Below, in pieces: positions 12,711 through 14,361 of a DNA stretch of 14,361 nt (position 1 is the first letter of the stretch; the number at the start of each line of letters is the position of its first letter). Made by a program: the position numbers and the translations under genes. Source of the stretch: an uncultured Corynebacterium sp. GTDB taxonomy: Bacteria > Actinomycetota > Actinomycetes > Mycobacteriales > Mycobacteriaceae. The notes beneath the pieces were generated by a model. It ran no database searches. It saw nothing but the letters and a program-made list of their open reading frames with translations, and had not been told where the DNA came from. The stretch covers positions 1 through 14,361 of the forward strand of contig CALZCR010000009.1 of NCBI GenBank assembly GCA_945631445.1, written 5' to 3'.

Positions 12711-13997
12711 CTACGGGCGGGTGTGGCCGGTGCCCTCCAGGACCCACTTGGTGGAAGTCAGCTCCGGCAGCGCCATCGGGCCGCGGGCATGCAGCTTCTG
12801 GGTGGAGATCCCGATCTCCGCGCCCATGCCGTAGACCTCGCCGTCGGTGAAGGCGGTGGAAGCGTTGACCATCACGGCGGCCGCGTCGACCTCATTGGCA
12901 AACTTCTGGCAAGTGTAGGCGTTCAACGAGGCCAGTGCCTCAGTGTGGCCGGTTCCCCACTCGGCGATGTGCGCGATGGCGCCGTCGACGCCGTCGACGA
13001 CCTTGGCGGCGATGTCGAAGGAGAGGTACTCCTCCGCCCAGTCGGCCTCCTCTGCCTGGACGACGTCGGTGGCGCCGAAGGCCTCCAGCTCGGCGACCTC
13101 GCCGTGGACGGTGACCTCGGCTTCCTGCAGGGCGGTGATGACCCGCAGCTTGTCGGCGTCGTCCAACCCGGCGTCGATGAGCGCGACCTCGGTGGCGTTG
13201 CACACCGAGCAGCGGCGGGTCTTGCCGTTGAGCAGCATCTCGATCGCGCTGTCCAGGTCCGCGTCGCGGTCGACGTAGAAGTGGCAGTTGCCGGTGCCGG
13301 TCTCGATGGCCGGGACGGTGGCGCCCAGGACTACGGCGTCGATCAGGTTCTTGCCGCCGCGCGGGATGACCACGTCGACCAGGCCGCGGGCGGTGATCAG
13401 GTCCTGCACGGAATCATGGGTGTCGCACGGCAGCAACTGCACGGTCTCGGCGGGCAGACCATGCTTGACGACGGTCTGCTGCAGCACCTCCACCAGCTTG
13501 GCGTTGGAACTGCGCGCCGACTTCGAACCGCGCAGCAGCGCGACGTTGCCGGACTTCAGGGCCAGGCCGAAGGCGTCGACGGTGACGTTCGGGCGGGCCT
13601 CATAGACCATTCCCATGACGCCCAGCGGCACCCGGACCTGCTTCATCTGGATGCCGTTGGACATCACTCCGCCCTGCAGGACCTCGCCCACCGGGTCCTT
13701 CAGGCCGGCGACCTGGCGCAGACCCCCGGCGATGCCCTCGATGCGCTCGGCGTCCAGGCTGAGGCGGTCGATGAGGGACTCGGCCAGGCCGCGCTCGCGA
13801 CCGGTGTCGATGTCCTGCTGGTTCGCAGCCAGGATCTCGTCGGTGGCGGACACCAAGTCATCGGCGGCGGCCAGCAGAATGTCGTTCTTCTGCGGGGTCG
13901 GCAGCTTCGCCAGCTGCGGAGCGATCTGCTTCGCCGCGCGCGCCTTGCTCAGGACTTCTTCTCGTTCGGTTTGTCGTTCGGGAGTGAGATCAGTCAT
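12711..13997 (-). CDS. proA: Gamma-glutamyl phosphate reductase
   Basis: ProA reduces gamma-glutamyl phosphate to glutamate semialdehyde with NADPH, the second step of proline synthesis. The 428-residue length is normal. Recognisable blocks are [20 protein letters not shown] (123-142), the [16 protein letters not shown] cofactor region (147-162), [10 protein letters not shown], the catalytic cysteine C266 in SVCNATE and the C-terminal [20 protein letters not shown] (390-409). At 263 a Cys stands where most ProA proteins have Pro just before the SVCN motif. ATG 13997 is the start; the frame stays open to 14177, but that part overlaps the neighbouring dehydrogenase gene. TACGCT seven nt upstream and a weak GGTGG next to the ATG suggest a leaderless message. 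proB is not in the window; the next gene upstream is 26 bp away. Confidence 0.97.
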   Translation of the reverse strand: MTDLTPERQTEREEVLSKARAAKQIAPQLAKLPTPQKNDILLAAADDLVSATDEILAANQQDIDTGRERGLAESLIDRLSLDAERIEGIAGGLRQVAGLKDPVGEVLQGGVMSNGIQMKQVRVPLGVMGMVYEARPNVTVDAFGLALKSGNVALLRGSKSARSSNAKLVEVLQQTVVKHGLPAETVQLLPCDTHDSVQDLITARGLVDVVIPRGGKNLIDAVVLGATVPAIETGTGNCHFYVDRDADLDSAIEMLLNGKTRRCSVCNATEVALIDAGLDDADKLRVITALQEAEVTVHGEVAELEAFGATDVVQAEEADWAEEYLSFDIAAKVVDGVDGAIAHIAEWGTGHTEALASLNAYTCQKFANEVDAAAVMVNASTAFTDGEVYGMGAEIGISTQKLHARGPMALPELTSTKWVLEGTGHTRP

Positions 13998-14004
13998 GGC
14001 CACC

Positions 14005-14010
14005 AGCGTA
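14005..14010 (-). promoter_or_regulatory. -10 hexamer TACGCT of proA (leaderless)
   Basis: On the minus strand TACGCT ends 7 nt before ATG 13997, within the 26-bp gap after the dehydrogenase gene. An overlapping TATGTA (14014-14009), 11 nt from the ATG, is an alternative -10. This is weaker than the other cases in the window. Confidence 0.35.
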
Positions 14011-14023
14011 CATAGCCCGCGCC

Positions 14024-14361
14024 TCAGTAGCCGACTTTTATATCCACTTCTGTGGACATGCGTTGACCAGCCGCAAAGAGTTCGGCGTTGCGCGCCGCCA
14101 ACGCCCCGATGGACGCCCGGATGTTTTGCTCGGTGTTGGCGGTGTGCGGAGTGATCACCACGTTCGGCATGGCCCACAACGGATGGTTTTCCGGCAAGGG
14201 CTCCGGGTCCGTGACGTCGAGCCCGGCGCCGGCGATGGTGCCGTCGCGCAGCGCGGCGACCAGGTCATCGGTGACGATCAGGGGGCCGCGGCCGGCGTTG
14301 ACCACCACCGCGTGCGGCTTCATCTTGGCCAACACCTCGGCGTCGATGAGCCCGCGGGTGC
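14024..14361 (-). CDS. D-isomer-specific 2-hydroxyacid dehydrogenase, C-terminal part (5' end outside window)
   Basis: The frame is open to the window edge and ends at TGA 14026-14024, giving about 112 residues. It shows the end of the NAD-binding domain of the family that includes phosphoglycerate and glyoxylate reductases: [42 protein letters not shown] with the catalytic Glu, and VITPHTA with the catalytic His. The chain stops shortly after this, so it lacks the ACT regulatory domain of long SerA forms. The substrate cannot be assigned. A 2-hydroxyacid dehydrogenase just upstream of proA is, as I recall, the corynebacterial arrangement. proA follows after 26 bp. The Met at 14335 is internal, not the start. 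Confidence 0.92.
   Translation of the reverse strand, partial: TRGLIDAEVLAKMKPHAVVVNAGRGPLIVTDDLVAALRDGTIAGAGLDVTDPEPLPENHPLWAMPNVVITPHTANTEQNIRASIGALAARNAELFAAGQRMSTEVDIKVGY

Noticed and set aside
12657..14015. 452-codon open frame on the plus strand opposite proA and its flanks
   Set aside because: It is the high-GC antisense shadow of proA, which has full family motifs. The frame is rich in Gly, Val, Asp and Gln with no recognisable domain.
1..14361. Mobile element, prophage, CRISPR array, tRNA or rRNA
   Set aside because: No transposase, integrase, spaced repeats or RNA-gene sequence was seen. Gene order and codon use look uniform and core-like.

Overview
The window looks like a chromosomal core segment from a high-GC actinobacterium, most likely Corynebacterium or a close relative. 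The main reason is gene order. lepA, a PemK-like gene, rpsT, holA, comEC, comEA, degV, a GpgP-like phosphatase, rsfS, nadD and proA appear in the order I remember from the Mycobacterium tuberculosis Rv2404c-Rv2427c region and from corynebacteria. A cutinase-like esterase, common in mycolic-acid bacteria, also fits. I ran no database search. I see no prophage, insertion sequence, CRISPR array, tRNA or rRNA, so this reads as ordinary core genome.

Left end (1-1101, + strand): the C-terminal end of an L-lactate permease-family transporter, then a YoaK/DUF1275 membrane protein. That gene meets lepA (EF4, - strand, 1121-2968) tail to tail. lepA diverges from a PemK/MazF-fold gene (3065-3694, +), which is followed by rpsT (3867-4130, +). 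rpsT has its own promoter, a structured leader of about 135 nt and a clear intrinsic terminator.

Middle (4211-8966, - strand): in transcription order, a small two-helix membrane protein, comEA, comEC, holA, an ankyrin-repeat protein and a LysE/RhtB exporter. comEA-comEC and ankyrin-LysE are tightly coupled, with a 3-nt gap and a 4-nt overlap respectively.

Right end (9076-14361, - strand): in transcription order, a 2-hydroxyacid dehydrogenase cut by the window edge, proA (proline synthesis), a secreted cutinase-like hydrolase, nadD (NAD synthesis), rsfS (ribosome silencing), a GpgP-like histidine phosphatase and degV. rsfS-gpgP-degV are packed 5-15 nt apart.

The most notable structure is transcriptional. 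Seven genes have a TANNNT -10 hexamer only 7-10 nt before the start codon and no Shine-Dalgarno sequence, the arrangement expected for leaderless mRNAs. In two of these (ankyrin gene, nadD) the -10 hexamer begins with the stop codon of the preceding gene. I did not find a convincing new multi-gene system. The better leads are the promoter/stop overlaps, the rpsT leader, a 14-bp palindrome upstream of comEA and the rsfS start region.
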